Notes under the pieces: model-generated
What the model was told of the DNA's origin: nothing
What the model saw: only the letters and a program-made list of their open reading frames with translations
Databases searched by the model: none
Assembly (NCBI GenBank): GCA_903935355.1
Contig: CAIZRK010000020.1
Location: 19,515-83,514, forward strand
Length of the DNA stretch: 64,000 nucleotides
Direction: 5' to 3'
Source of the DNA: an uncultured beta proteobacterium
GTDB taxonomy: Bacteria > Pseudomonadota > Gammaproteobacteria > Burkholderiales > Burkholderiaceae
Translations under genes and position numbers: made by a program
Shown: positions 26,139 to 34,665 of the stretch, in pieces
How positions within the stretch are numbered: position 1 is the first letter of the stretch
Layout of the letters: each line of letters opens with the position of its first letter

Positions 26139-28019
26139 CTAGCCCCCATACAAGAACCTGGGTAGCCAAAGAGTCATGCCAGGCCAGATATACATGAAGA
26201 ACATGCACGCAATCACAATAAACATGTAAGGCATCATGCCAGCAAAAATCTGGTTGAGGGTAACGCCTGGCGGTGAGACCCCTTTAAGATAAAAAGCAGA
26301 CATGGCCACTGGTGGTGATAAGAAGGCAGCCTGCAAGTTCACAAATACCAAGGTGCCCCACAAGAGTGGGTCAATTTGGAAATGCGCTAATAAAGGTAAG
26401 AAAATTGGTACGAAAATAACAATAATTTCAGTCCACTCCAAAGGCCAGCCAAGGAAGAAAATAATTGCTTGCGACAATAACATGAACTGAATTGGCGTTA
26501 GATCTAACATGAGCACCCATTTTTCAATGATCGATTGACCACCAAGAATGGTAAAGACTGCTGAGAATAGTGCTGAGCCTACAAATAACCAGCACACCAT
26601 CGAAGTAGTCTTTGCTGTTAAAAATACCGCTTGCTTAGTGCGATCAAAATCTAAGGTACCCGCTTGAAAAGCAAGAATGAAGGCACCCAACGCACCTACC
26701 GCTGCAGATTCTGTTGCAGTGGTGATGCCTAACAGGATGACCGCTAGAACCAAGATAGTGAGGATGCCCAAGGGCAGCACTGACTCAATCAGTAGTTTTA
26801 GAATTTCAAACTGATCCTCGTCAAATCTCAGGTAATAGTAAATGAGTAGCAATAAAAAAAGGACTGTAGTTAAGCCAAAATAGAGCTGGAAGTTTTCAGG
26901 CGGTCCAGCAGCAGCTTCTGGTTCTACGCCGGCAGCGGTAGGACCATCGCCAGCCGCAGCATCAAGAGCAACTAAAGGTGCATCTTCTTCCGTTTCTTTA
27001 GATTTACTATTATTAGAGGTGGCATCAAGTGATACTAGGCCCTCTTCAACTGGGGCCACATTATCAGCGGTAGATGCTTTAGCTACTTGAGTTACCACTG
27101 GAACATTTAAGGCATCTTTTTCGGCCTGTTGATGAATGATGACATACCACCAGACACCCCACATCGTAATAGCCACAAGGATAAAGGGTGTTAATGCAGC
27201 TAGCACATTTTGAACAATTTTGGTAAACGAGAGGCGTGCATCAATTGGCGCATCCAATAACTTAGCTGGGAAAATCAATGCCTTTAAGGTCGCCACCAAC
27301 ATATTTTGGGAGTAGTTTTCACGTAAAAAATGGATCGATGCCGGGATCGGCACTACCAGTTGTTCAGGTGGAAGTTTAGGCGCAACTTTTGGGTTAATTA
27401 AAGCCCAGCCAATGATGTATACCAAATACAAAAAGGCCAGAAAGAAGCCAGGTACCATCGCGGCAGCATAGAGCTTAACAACCGATTGACCCGCCACAGC
27501 CGCATACACAATAATCATGACTGAAGGCGGAATTAAAATACCTAAGGTACCTCCAGCGGTAATAACACCAGCAGCAAGGCGAGTGTCATAGCCAGCATTT
27601 AACATTGGCTTCATGGCAATTACGCCCATGAGTACCACCACAGCCCCAACTAGACCGCTTGCAATTCCCCAAAAAGTACAAACAATTAGAGTGGCTACTG
27701 CTAATGAGGCAGGTAAGCGACGAAATGCCAATTGAATACTGTAGAACATCTTGTCAACCAATGCCCCTCGCTCCATGACATAGCCCATTAATACAAAGAG
27801 GGGAATGGAAAGGAGTACATCGTTTGTCATACCCCCAAAAGTTCTTTGCACCATTAAGGTAAAGATTTTGTTTGCGGCCCAACTTTGTGAAGGGTCGTAA
27901 AAGGCAGCAAAGCCAAACATCATACCTAGGCCCATCAGGGTAAAAGCGGTAGGAAAGCCAAGCATAATTACGACAATAATCAGGCCAAGCATACTTAAGC
28001 CAAGAAGTGGATCATTCAT
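26139..28019 (-). CDS. dctM: TRAP transporter large permease (DctM), enlarged
   Basis: The main Na+-coupled membrane subunit of a TRAP transporter. At 626 aa it is about 200 longer than typical DctM (about 430). The N-terminal half (GFPTAFTLMGLGM, SIPLFVLMGYVMERG, GILIPPSVMIIVYA) and C-terminal half (TTATESAAVGALGA, FVNLQAAFLSPPVAMSAFYLKG) are normal. Between them, residues about 220-400 hold an extra region: a membrane helix at 275-295, a low-complexity Ala/Glu/Asp loop at 315-375 with a near-repeat (LVSLDAT, LVALDAA), and another helix at 380-395. It overlaps dctQ by 8 bp. Confidence 0.9.
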   Translation of the reverse strand: MNDPLLGLSMLGLIIVVIMLGFPTAFTLMGLGMMFGFAAFYDPSQSWAANKIFTLMVQRTFGGMTNDVLLSIPLFVLMGYVMERGALVDKMFYSIQLAFRRLPASLAVATLIVCTFWGIASGLVGAVVVLMGVIAMKPMLNAGYDTRLAAGVITAGGTLGILIPPSVMIIVYAAVAGQSVVKLYAAAMVPGFFLAFLYLVYIIGWALINPKVAPKLPPEQLVVPIPASIHFLRENYSQNMLVATLKALIFPAKLLDAPIDARLSFTKIVQNVLAALTPFILVAITMWGVWWYVIIHQQAEKDALNVPVVTQVAKASTADNVAPVEEGLVSLDATSNNSKSKETEEDAPLVALDAAAGDGPTAAGVEPEAAAGPPENFQLYFGLTTVLFLLLLIYYYLRFDEDQFEILKLLIESVLPLGILTILVLAVILLGITTATESAAVGALGAFILAFQAGTLDFDRTKQAVFLTAKTTSMVCWLFVGSALFSAVFTILGGQSIIEKWVLMLDLTPIQFMLLSQAIIFFLGWPLEWTEIIVIFVPIFLPLLAHFQIDPLLWGTLVFVNLQAAFLSPPVAMSAFYLKGVSPPGVTLNQIFAGMMPYMFIVIACMFFMYIWPGMTLWLPRFLYGG

Positions 28020-28680
28020 GATTTATCTCTTTAGTTTGACCAATACGATGGTGCGCTGCTTCATCGATTGCCTTGGCATTTTTCATTGCAAGTTGACGAG
28101 ATTCTTCATCAACGTGAGTTGAGGCAGCTAATTGCTGTTCAATCACATCGATTTCTGCTGCATCTTTTAAGCGTGCAGGCCATTCCCCAGTTTTAATGCA
28201 AACGATGCAGCGCAAAATTTCCACAAAGCCTTGTAGCAATACAAAGGCGCCCGCAATAGGGATGACTGTTTTGAATGGGTAAAGAGGTGGACCATTAGCT
28301 ATTTGGGTAGTGTGCTCTCCTATGCGCCATGATTCTGCAGCATAGGTGTAGCCTGCATATACTAAAGCGGTAATACCAGGCAAGAAAAAAGTAACGTATA
28401 AAATTAAATCTAAAGTCGCTTGTGTGCGAGGCTTCATTGATCCATACAGGAAGTCACCACGAACATGCCCATTTTGCGCTAAGGTGTAGGCGCCGCACAT
28501 CATAAACAGCGTACCGTAGGCCATTACCGATAATTCTCCGATCCATGCGGAAGGAGAGTTCAAGGCATAACGCCTGACCACATCTGTGCAGACCATCAGC
28601 ATCAACAAAATAATGAGCCACGAAGCTGCTTTACCAACAAAAGTACTAATTTCATCTACTGTTAGCATGAACTTATCCAT
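28012..28680 (-). CDS. dctQ: TRAP transporter small permease (DctQ)
   Basis: A 222-aa four-helix membrane protein that scaffolds DctM and the binding protein. The ATG at 28680 is preferred over a TTG at 28683. Features are AASWLIILLMLMVCTDVVRRY, then NGHVRGDFLYG, the conserved polar turn of DctQ. A charged cytoplasmic tail of about 60 residues (QQLAASTHVDEESRQLAMK) is longer than usual. Its 3' end overlaps dctM by 8 bp, so translation is coupled. An intrinsic terminator separates it from dctP upstream. Confidence 0.88.
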   Translation of the reverse strand: MDKFMLTVDEISTFVGKAASWLIILLMLMVCTDVVRRYALNSPSAWIGELSVMAYGTLFMMCGAYTLAQNGHVRGDFLYGSMKPRTQATLDLILYVTFFLPGITALVYAGYTYAAESWRIGEHTTQIANGPPLYPFKTVIPIAGAFVLLQGFVEILRCIVCIKTGEWPARLKDAAEIDVIEQQLAASTHVDEESRQLAMKNAKAIDEAAHHRIGQTKEINHE

Positions 28681-28724
28681 CAAACATCCCCCTCAAACAG
28701 TCTTCCGCTTCTCTATAAAAACAT

Positions 28725-28752
28725 AAAAAACCGGACGGGAAGCCGTCCGGTT
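28725..28752 (-). terminator. intercistronic terminator between dctP and dctQ
   Basis: On the minus strand AACCGGACGG-CTTC-CCGTCCGGTT forms a perfect 10-bp GC-rich stem with a tetraloop, followed by a run of six or more U. It stands after the dctP stop and before dctQ, which suggests partial readthrough giving more binding protein than permease. Confidence 0.85.
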
Positions 28753-28786
28753 AGCATGCCAATACATCGATTCTCAAGAAAACAGA

Positions 28787-29905
28787 TTAAGTTTTGAAGT
28801 AGTGGTCGTAGGCAATTTTAAAGTCAACATCCGTTAGGAGCTGCCAGCGAACTGCACGTTGCGCAAAGACCTTTTGTGAATCAAGCACTTTCTTGAACAT
28901 TGGATTTTCAGAAGCCTTCTTCGCAATAATCTTATCCCAAGCATTTAATTGAGCTACCAAAATTGATTTCGGTGTGGCATAAAACTTCACCTTATCTTTA
29001 GTTTGTAACTCAACAAAATCTTTGGAGTAGCGATCGATTGCTTTCCATGACATATCTGCTGAAGCTGCTTGAGTTCCTATTGCAAGAATTGCCTGAAGAT
29101 CTGCTGGTAAGGAGTCATATCTCTTCTTATTGAAGATAATTTCAAACTGCTCTGAGCTTTGGTGAAAGCTTTGAAGCATATTGATTTTAGAGACGTCTGG
29201 GAAACCAAGGAGTCGATCTGAGGAAGCATTGTTAAATTCTGCAGCATCTAACAGACCACGATCCATCGCAGGAATAATATCCCCGCCTGGTAGCGCTTGA
29301 ACTGAAGCACCCATATCTGTAAAGATTTCAATCGAAAGACCTACAGTACGATACTTCAAGCCCTTCATATCATCTGCTTTAGCGATTGGCTTTTTGAACC
29401 AACCCAGAGGTTGGGTTGGCATTGGACCATAAGGGAAAGACACCACGTCTAGCTTTAAGTTGCTGTAGATTTCATTAAGTAACTGTTGGCCACCACCATA
29501 TTGATTCCAAGATAGGAGGGTATTGGCATCCATGCCGAAAGCAGGGCCTGATCCCCATAGCGCTAAGGCAGCACTCTTGCCATACCAATAAGCAAGCACT
29601 CCATGACCGCCATCGAGTGTGCCACTTGATACAGCATCTAGTAGGTCAAAAGCCTTAACAACCGAGCCTGCTGGAAGCACTTCAATTTTAAGGCGACCAC
29701 CTGACATGGAGTTGACCTTAGCAGCGTAATCATTAGCGTATTCATGAAAAATATCTTTTGTGGGCCAAGTCGATTGAAAGCGCAAGGTTATTGTTTGCGC
29801 ATTAGAAATCATTGGAAAGCCCATCGCGGCCGCACCAGCAGTACCAATAGCAGCATTTTTTAGAAACTTACGACGTGGACTATTGTTATTAGATGTCTCA
29901 GACAT
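28787..29905 (-). CDS. dctP: TRAP transporter substrate-binding protein (DctP family)
   Basis: A 372-aa periplasmic receptor of the DctPQM system. The start at 29905 is chosen because AGGAG then lies 6 nt upstream; an ATG at 29911 would touch that site. A Tat signal (PRRKFLKN plus a hydrophobic stretch ending SNAQ) is present. The mature part shows LRFQSTWPTKDIFHEYA, VLPAGSVVKAFDLLDAV, the ligand Arg in GLKYRTVGLSIEI and the EFNNASSDRLLGF loop. It is a paralog of the TakP-like protein at 20438; the ligand is probably an organic or oxo acid but is not determinable. Confidence 0.9.
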   Translation of the reverse strand: MSETSNNNSPRRKFLKNAAIGTAGAAAMGFPMISNAQTITLRFQSTWPTKDIFHEYANDYAAKVNSMSGGRLKIEVLPAGSVVKAFDLLDAVSSGTLDGGHGVLAYWYGKSAALALWGSGPAFGMDANTLLSWNQYGGGQQLLNEIYSNLKLDVVSFPYGPMPTQPLGWFKKPIAKADDMKGLKYRTVGLSIEIFTDMGASVQALPGGDIIPAMDRGLLDAAEFNNASSDRLLGFPDVSKINMLQSFHQSSEQFEIIFNKKRYDSLPADLQAILAIGTQAASADMSWKAIDRYSKDFVELQTKDKVKFYATPKSILVAQLNAWDKIIAKKASENPMFKKVLDSQKVFAQRAVRWQLLTDVDFKIAYDHYFKT

Positions 29906-30234
29906 TTTCATCTCCTATGTTTATTTTTTAATAAATTCACTACTAGATAAAGTAATGTTTTGTATAGAGTATTCCTTTTTTCTAAATATTAATTTGAGGG
30001 TTTCCCCTTGTTTTTCTATTTTTCTTTTGTGCATTGCAATAACTTTTTAATACTCCTATAGCCTGATGAAGTGTGAATATGCGATGAAAAAAGCTTTCAT
30101 CACAAATTGAATCTAATCCATATTTCAATAGAAATTGGGTAGATGAGTACACTAACGAAGATGAAATTAAACACCCGTCAAGGTATCGCTTGATGCTTAA
30201 GATCATGCCAATGACCAATAATTTAAGGAAATAA
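29906..30234. other. intergenic region between divergent dctP and the hydroxyacid dehydrogenase gene
   Basis: This is 329 bp of AT-rich DNA with no convincing gene. An open minus-strand frame here continues inside the dehydrogenase gene and looks like a shadow. A short inverted repeat, GATGAAA (30083-30089) and TTTCATC (30095-30101), may be an operator or hairpin. Promoters for both divergent genes should lie here; no strong consensus box was fixed. AAGGAAA precedes the dehydrogenase ATG. Confidence 0.5.
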
Positions 30235-31221
30235 ATGATTGCTAAACCCAAAATTCTGGTGGCAAGGGCTATCTTTCCAGAGGCACTAGCTAAATTGGAG
30301 GAGTCGTTTGAGGTTCGATCTAACCAGGCCGATGTAGTCTTTACTCCCGAAGAGTTAAAACAAGAACTAGCAAGTGTAGTAGGGGCATTAGTTACAGGTA
30401 GCGAAAGAATAGATGCCCATGCTTTATCTGAGGCAAAGCAGTTAAAGATAGTGGCCAATATTTCAGTGGGATACAACAATTTTGATATTCCTGCAATTAG
30501 TGCTGCTGGTGTGATGGCTACTAATACTCCTGATGTATTAACTGACACTACTGCTGACTTTGGTTTTGCACTGCTCATGGCAACGGCTAGGCGCATGACA
30601 GAATCAGAGCATTGGCTGAGAGCAGGCAGCTGGACTAAGTGGTCGATAGTGAATAATCCCTTGGGTGTCGATGTGAGTCACTCTACGATTGGCATTATTG
30701 GAATGGGTCGAATCGGTCAAGGGATTGCTAAACGTGCGCTAGGATTTGGAATGAAAGTGATTTATCACAATCGCAATCGCTTGTCCGAAACAGATGAAAA
30801 AACTTGCCAGGCAACTTACGTATCAAAAGAGGAATTACTTAGCACTGCTGATCACGTCATTCTTGTACTACCATACACACCTGAAAATCACCACACGATT
30901 GGCGCACAAGAAATCGATTTGATGAAACCAACTGCTACCCTGATTAATATTGCACGCGGTGGAATTGTGGATGACGGCGCTTTAGCGCAAGCTTTACAAA
31001 CTGGAAAAATATTTGCAGCGGGTTTGGACGTCTTTGAGGGTGAACCCAATGTAAATCCGCAATTACTCGAACTTAGCAACGTGGTCTTGGCCCCGCACAT
31101 TGCTAGCTCGACTGAAAAAACACGCAGAGCCATGGTTGATCTTGCAGTAGAAAATTTGCGCGCAGCAATAGATGGTAAAAAGCCACCCAGCTTAATTAAT
31201 GCCGAAGTATTTAGAGATTAA
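30235..31221 (+). CDS. D-isomer 2-hydroxyacid dehydrogenase (glyoxylate/hydroxypyruvate reductase type)
   Basis: A 328-aa NAD(P)-dependent dehydrogenase. The Rossmann motif is GIIGMGRIGQGIAKRALGFG; catalytic Arg, Glu and His sit in NIARGGIVDD, GLDVFEGEP and APHIASST. NISVGYNNFD and ATNTPDVLTDTTADF are marks of the GhrB/glycerate dehydrogenase group, which interconvert glyoxylate/glycolate and hydroxypyruvate/glycerate. It is divergent from the TRAP operon, which suggests that the imported acid may be its substrate. A remnant of a related gene lies at 24426. Confidence 0.9.
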   Translation: MIAKPKILVARAIFPEALAKLEESFEVRSNQADVVFTPEELKQELASVVGALVTGSERIDAHALSEAKQLKIVANISVGYNNFDIPAISAAGVMATNTPDVLTDTTADFGFALLMATARRMTESEHWLRAGSWTKWSIVNNPLGVDVSHSTIGIIGMGRIGQGIAKRALGFGMKVIYHNRNRLSETDEKTCQATYVSKEELLSTADHVILVLPYTPENHHTIGAQEIDLMKPTATLINIARGGIVDDGALAQALQTGKIFAAGLDVFEGEPNVNPQLLELSNVVLAPHIASSTEKTRRAMVDLAVENLRAAIDGKKPPSLINAEVFRD

Positions 31222-31226
31222 AAAAA

Positions 31227-31520
31227 CTACTCCGCTTCGATCTCTTCTGGGAGGTCTCTCAGTGCTAGTTCAATGCCACCAAATTTACCGGCAACCCAGT
31301 TATAGACTTTACAGGCAATCCATAATAGTGCGAAGCCAAGCAAGGCATTGAGGATTAATGCAGAAAGCACGGTAAAACCCGGAATGGCGCCATCGCGAAT
31401 GAAGGCAACAAACAAGGCCAACAAAACTATCGGCACTGAAAAGCAGAGGTAAACCAAAACTAGTGTTTTGGCAGTATGCAATGGGTCTAGAAAGACGATT
31501 TCTTTTTTGCTAATTTTCAT
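31227..31520 (-). CDS. small two-helix membrane protein of unknown function
   Basis: A 97-aa protein with an N-terminal basic segment (MKISKKEIVFLDPLHTAKTL), two membrane helices (about residues 18-42 and 49-72), then KVYNWVAGKFGGIELAL and an acidic tail. The Y-N-hydrophobic-A-x-x-x-GGIEL ending is shared by a widespread class of small bacterial membrane proteins without known function. Its stop is 5 bp from the convergent dehydrogenase stop, and it lies just upstream of moeA (12 bp downstream on the same strand). Confidence 0.7.
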   Translation of the reverse strand: MKISKKEIVFLDPLHTAKTLVLVYLCFSVPIVLLALFVAFIRDGAIPGFTVLSALILNALLGFALLWIACKVYNWVAGKFGGIELALRDLPEEIEAE

Positions 31521-31532
31521 GATGGAGCAATC

Positions 31533-32870
31533 TTAAAGCAGTCCGTCAAAAAGCGCCACATCTACCCAGTCTCCAGCAGAAATATTTCCCTGTTCGTGAT
31601 GCAATATAACAAAACAATTAGCTTGACTCATTGATCTTAAAATTCCGGCACCTTGACTACCAGTCAACCTAACTGTGGGCTTGCCATCAAGGGCGCGCCC
31701 CAAAATAGCCCGTTGGAATTCAGTACGACCCGGCCTTTTTCGAATGGCCTCTTGTGTAATCGCTTGGGTGAGCTGAACTTCAGTTTGACTAGCGCCATTC
31801 AGTTGCAAAAGAGCTGATCTGACAAATTGATAGAAGGTCACCATGACTGCAACAGGGTTACCCGGTAAACCAAAGAATAGGGTTTTACGGGCGGGATATT
31901 TTCCTGAAACTGGCTTCAGTGTGCCAAAAGCCATTGGCCGACCCGGCCGCATGGCGATTTTCCAAAAGCCCACATCACCGAGTTCTTGCATAATTTGCTT
32001 GGTGTAATCTGCTTCACCTACTGATACCCCACCAGAAGAAATTAAGACGTCTGCCCGTTGAGCTGCCTCACAAAAGGCCAGCTTGAGAGAATTAGGGTCA
32101 TCACGCACAATGCCGCAATCAATAATTTCTAAATTGAGGCGATTAAGTAGGCCAGTAAGACTATAGCGATTACTGTCATAAATACTGCCAGGTACTAAAT
32201 CTTGTCCAAGAGCACGTAACTCATCTCCTGAAGACAGAATAGCCACTTTAAGTTTGCGGCGTACTTTTAGAGTGGCAATGCCCAATGAGGCAGCTAAACC
32301 CAAATCCGAAGGTCTCAGAAAACGACCGGCTAAGACGGCTGGGCTGCCGGCCTGTAAATCTTCACCACGTAGGCGGCGATTCTCACCCCGTTGAAGTTGA
32401 TTCCGTTTGAACTCAATGACAGAGATGTTCTCAGGGTTTTGGTTGATTGTGAATTCTTGTGGAAGCACGGTGTCGCAACCAATGGGCATCAGTGCACCGG
32501 TCATAATCTTGAGACATTCCCCTGGGCCAACACTGCCTTTATAGGGCTTACCTGCATAGGCGGTGCCAATCACCTTGAGAGTGATATGGGCATCGCCCAT
32601 ATCCAAACAGTCTCCATTAAAAGCAAAGCCATCCATGGCAGAGTTATCTGCAGCAGGCACATTAGTCGGGGAGAGTAAGTCCTTTGCCAGAATACGGTTA
32701 ATTGCCTGATCTAACGATACTGTTTCAATATCATTTGGCATGCCCATTGCATTAGATTCAAATAACAACTCTTGCACTAAATCTGCGATTGCTTTGCGTG
32801 CATCATCAACATGTAAAGATGAGCTGAGGAAAATAGGGTTGTTAGGGGACAGTCTTGTTGAGCCACTCAT
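31533..32870 (-). CDS. moeA: molybdopterin molybdenumtransferase
   Basis: A 445-aa MoeA that inserts molybdate into adenylated molybdopterin made by Mog. Motifs are PAADNSAMDGFAF, GPGECLKIMTGALMPIGCDTV, LSSGDELRALG, ISSGGVSVGEADYTK and GLPGNPVAVMVTF. A 35-residue N-terminal extension precedes the usual start region. It overlaps mobA by 4 bp and is the last gene of the moaA-mobA-moeA run. Confidence 0.95.
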   Translation of the reverse strand: MSGSTRLSPNNPIFLSSSLHVDDARKAIADLVQELLFESNAMGMPNDIETVSLDQAINRILAKDLLSPTNVPAADNSAMDGFAFNGDCLDMGDAHITLKVIGTAYAGKPYKGSVGPGECLKIMTGALMPIGCDTVLPQEFTINQNPENISVIEFKRNQLQRGENRRLRGEDLQAGSPAVLAGRFLRPSDLGLAASLGIATLKVRRKLKVAILSSGDELRALGQDLVPGSIYDSNRYSLTGLLNRLNLEIIDCGIVRDDPNSLKLAFCEAAQRADVLISSGGVSVGEADYTKQIMQELGDVGFWKIAMRPGRPMAFGTLKPVSGKYPARKTLFFGLPGNPVAVMVTFYQFVRSALLQLNGASQTEVQLTQAITQEAIRKRPGRTEFQRAILGRALDGKPTVRLTGSQGAGILRSMSQANCFVILHHEQGNISAGDWVDVALFDGLL

Positions 32871-33472
32871 GGAGATGCCTCTTCTAATGCCCGCAATTCT
32901 TCAGGTGTATTGATGTTGGCAAAGGCTTGCTCATCTTCAAATATAACCGTGCTACTACGCAAGTTCAAAAACCAACGATCAATCTTCAAATTGCCCGTAC
33001 CTAAAAAGCTTGTTAAAGAATCCTTAAGGGTACTTCGCATGAGACAAAAAACGGGTTGGGCCCAAATCTTGCCATTGGCATCTTTGGTTGATGCGTAAAC
33101 CAAATCAAATTTTCCACTCTTTATCTCTACCATCATCTTTTCTGCAAGGTCTATGGGAAGTAATGGTGAGTCACAAGGAGAGGTTAGGAGATAAGGGGTT
33201 ATGCAGTTCTTGAGGCCTACTGAGAAACCAGCTAATGGGCCTGAGAAGTCAGTCGTTTCATCCATGAGGACGGGGAAGCCATAACTTGCATATTTAGTGA
33301 TATTTCGATTGGCATTAATTAAAATAGGGCCCACTTGGGTCTTTAAGCGGGTAATGGCAGATTCAATTAACGGTTTTCCATGAAATGGAATGAGTCCTTT
33401 ATCTATGCCACCCATGCGTTGGGCGCGACCCCCAGCTAGAATCAGTCCCGTAATTTGGTCTTTTAAAATCAT
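32867..33472 (-). CDS. mobA: molybdenum cofactor guanylyltransferase
   Basis: A 201-aa nucleotidyltransferase that links GMP to Moco to give the MGD form used by DMSO-reductase-family enzymes. GLILAGGRAQRMGGIDKGLIPFHGKPLIE is the GTP-binding start; TSPCDSPLLP carries the metal-binding Asp; NINTPEEL closes the fold. It overlaps moeA by 4 bp and moaA by 1 bp, a tightly coupled operon. Its presence implies a bis-MGD enzyme somewhere in the genome. Confidence 0.93.
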   Translation of the reverse strand: MILKDQITGLILAGGRAQRMGGIDKGLIPFHGKPLIESAITRLKTQVGPILINANRNITKYASYGFPVLMDETTDFSGPLAGFSVGLKNCITPYLLTSPCDSPLLPIDLAEKMMVEIKSGKFDLVYASTKDANGKIWAQPVFCLMRSTLKDSLTSFLGTGNLKIDRWFLNLRSSTVIFEDEQAFANINTPEELRALEEASP

Positions 33473-34584
33473 TAGCCGCCGATGTAGGACATTTCGACTT
33501 TTCGGGTAGCAGCGCTAGTGGCAGTGTTTGAGCCCCGAATTTCAGAATAGTGATCATCTCGTGCTGCCCAAGTATTCATAATGGCATTAGCAATCTCTAG
33601 ATCACTTTTACCTGTCCGCAGTAATGTTTTGAAATCAAATCCTTCGTTGGCAAATAAGCAAAGATAAAGCTGTCCATCGGTAGAGATTCGGGCGCGAGTG
33701 CATTCATGGCAAAAAGTTTGGGTCACACTAGAAATCACTCCTATTTCTCCAGAGCCATCTGCATATCGCCAGCGCTGGGCAACTTCACCAGAGTAATTTG
33801 CCTCTATAGGCTCCAAAGGGTAGACCTCATTAATTCTGGCAATGACTTCTTTGGATGGAAGAACCTCAGCCATATTCCAGCCATTCGAACTTCCTACGTC
33901 CATAAATTCAATAAAACGTAAGGTGACACCCGTTCCCTTGAAATGCTTTGCCATGGCAACAAGCTCTTGATCGTTTGTACCTTTTTTCACCACCATATTT
34001 ACTTTGATATTGGCAAAGCCCTGTGCTTGTGCAGTGGTAATGCCATCTAATACATCGGTTACCGGAAAATCCACGTCATTCATTTTTTTAAAGATAGCAT
34101 CGTTTAAGCCATCCAGACTTACGGTAATTCGATGCAAGCCAGCAGCTTTTAATACAGCTGCTTTTTTATGCAGAATGCTCCCATTTGTTGTCAGCGTAAG
34201 ATCTAGTGGATTGCCATCAGGCGTTCGAATTTTTGCCAACATTTCCACTAGCACTTCTAGATTTTTACGCAGTAAAGGCTCGCCACCAGTTAGGCGAATT
34301 TTTTCAACTCCCAATGAGGCAAAAATCGTACTTAAACGAGTGATCTCTTCAAAACTCAGTAGCTCTTGGTGGGATAAGTAAGGATGACTTCTGTCAAACA
34401 CTTCCTTTGGCATGCAGTAAGTGCAGCGAAAGTTACAGCGATCGGTAACAGAGATTCGTAAATCTCTTAGGGGGCGACCACGCGTATCTTTAGTGGAGCT
34501 CTTAGCAGTAACAAGCGATCTAGGAATGGACGGAGCAAGGCCTTTGCCTTCATTAATTCGAATGGGGATGACTTTTTTCACCAT
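33472..34584 (-). CDS. moaA: GTP 3',8-cyclase (MoaA)
   Basis: A 370-aa radical-SAM enzyme for the first step of Moco synthesis. The SAM cluster cysteines are in [10 protein letters not shown], followed by LTGGEPLL; the C-terminal cluster uses [10 protein letters not shown] and CLFAN, and a GG dipeptide ends the protein (YIGG) as MoaA requires. A 35-residue N-terminal extension precedes the conserved core. It lies 81 bp after rne. MoaC, the next enzyme, is not in the window. Confidence 0.95.
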   Translation of the reverse strand: MVKKVIPIRINEGKGLAPSIPRSLVTAKSSTKDTRGRPLRDLRISVTDRCNFRCTYCMPKEVFDRSHPYLSHQELLSFEEITRLSTIFASLGVEKIRLTGGEPLLRKNLEVLVEMLAKIRTPDGNPLDLTLTTNGSILHKKAAVLKAAGLHRITVSLDGLNDAIFKKMNDVDFPVTDVLDGITTAQAQGFANIKVNMVVKKGTNDQELVAMAKHFKGTGVTLRFIEFMDVGSSNGWNMAEVLPSKEVIARINEVYPLEPIEANYSGEVAQRWRYADGSGEIGVISSVTQTFCHECTRARISTDGQLYLCLFANEGFDFKTLLRTGKSDLEIANAIMNTWAARDDHYSEIRGSNTATSAATRKVEMSYIGG

Positions 34585-34665
34585 TGGCTAATTATGAATG
34601 TGAAAGGGTGTTTCTGCCAAACCGCCAAGTATCTTTGTGGGATAAATGACGGTCTGGAGAAAAAA

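Noticed and set aside
29982-30596. 204-codon open frame on the minus strand opposite the hydroxyacid dehydrogenase
   Set aside because: It runs antisense through a clear dehydrogenase gene, and its Ser/Ala/Leu-rich product has no domain features; it is a shadow.
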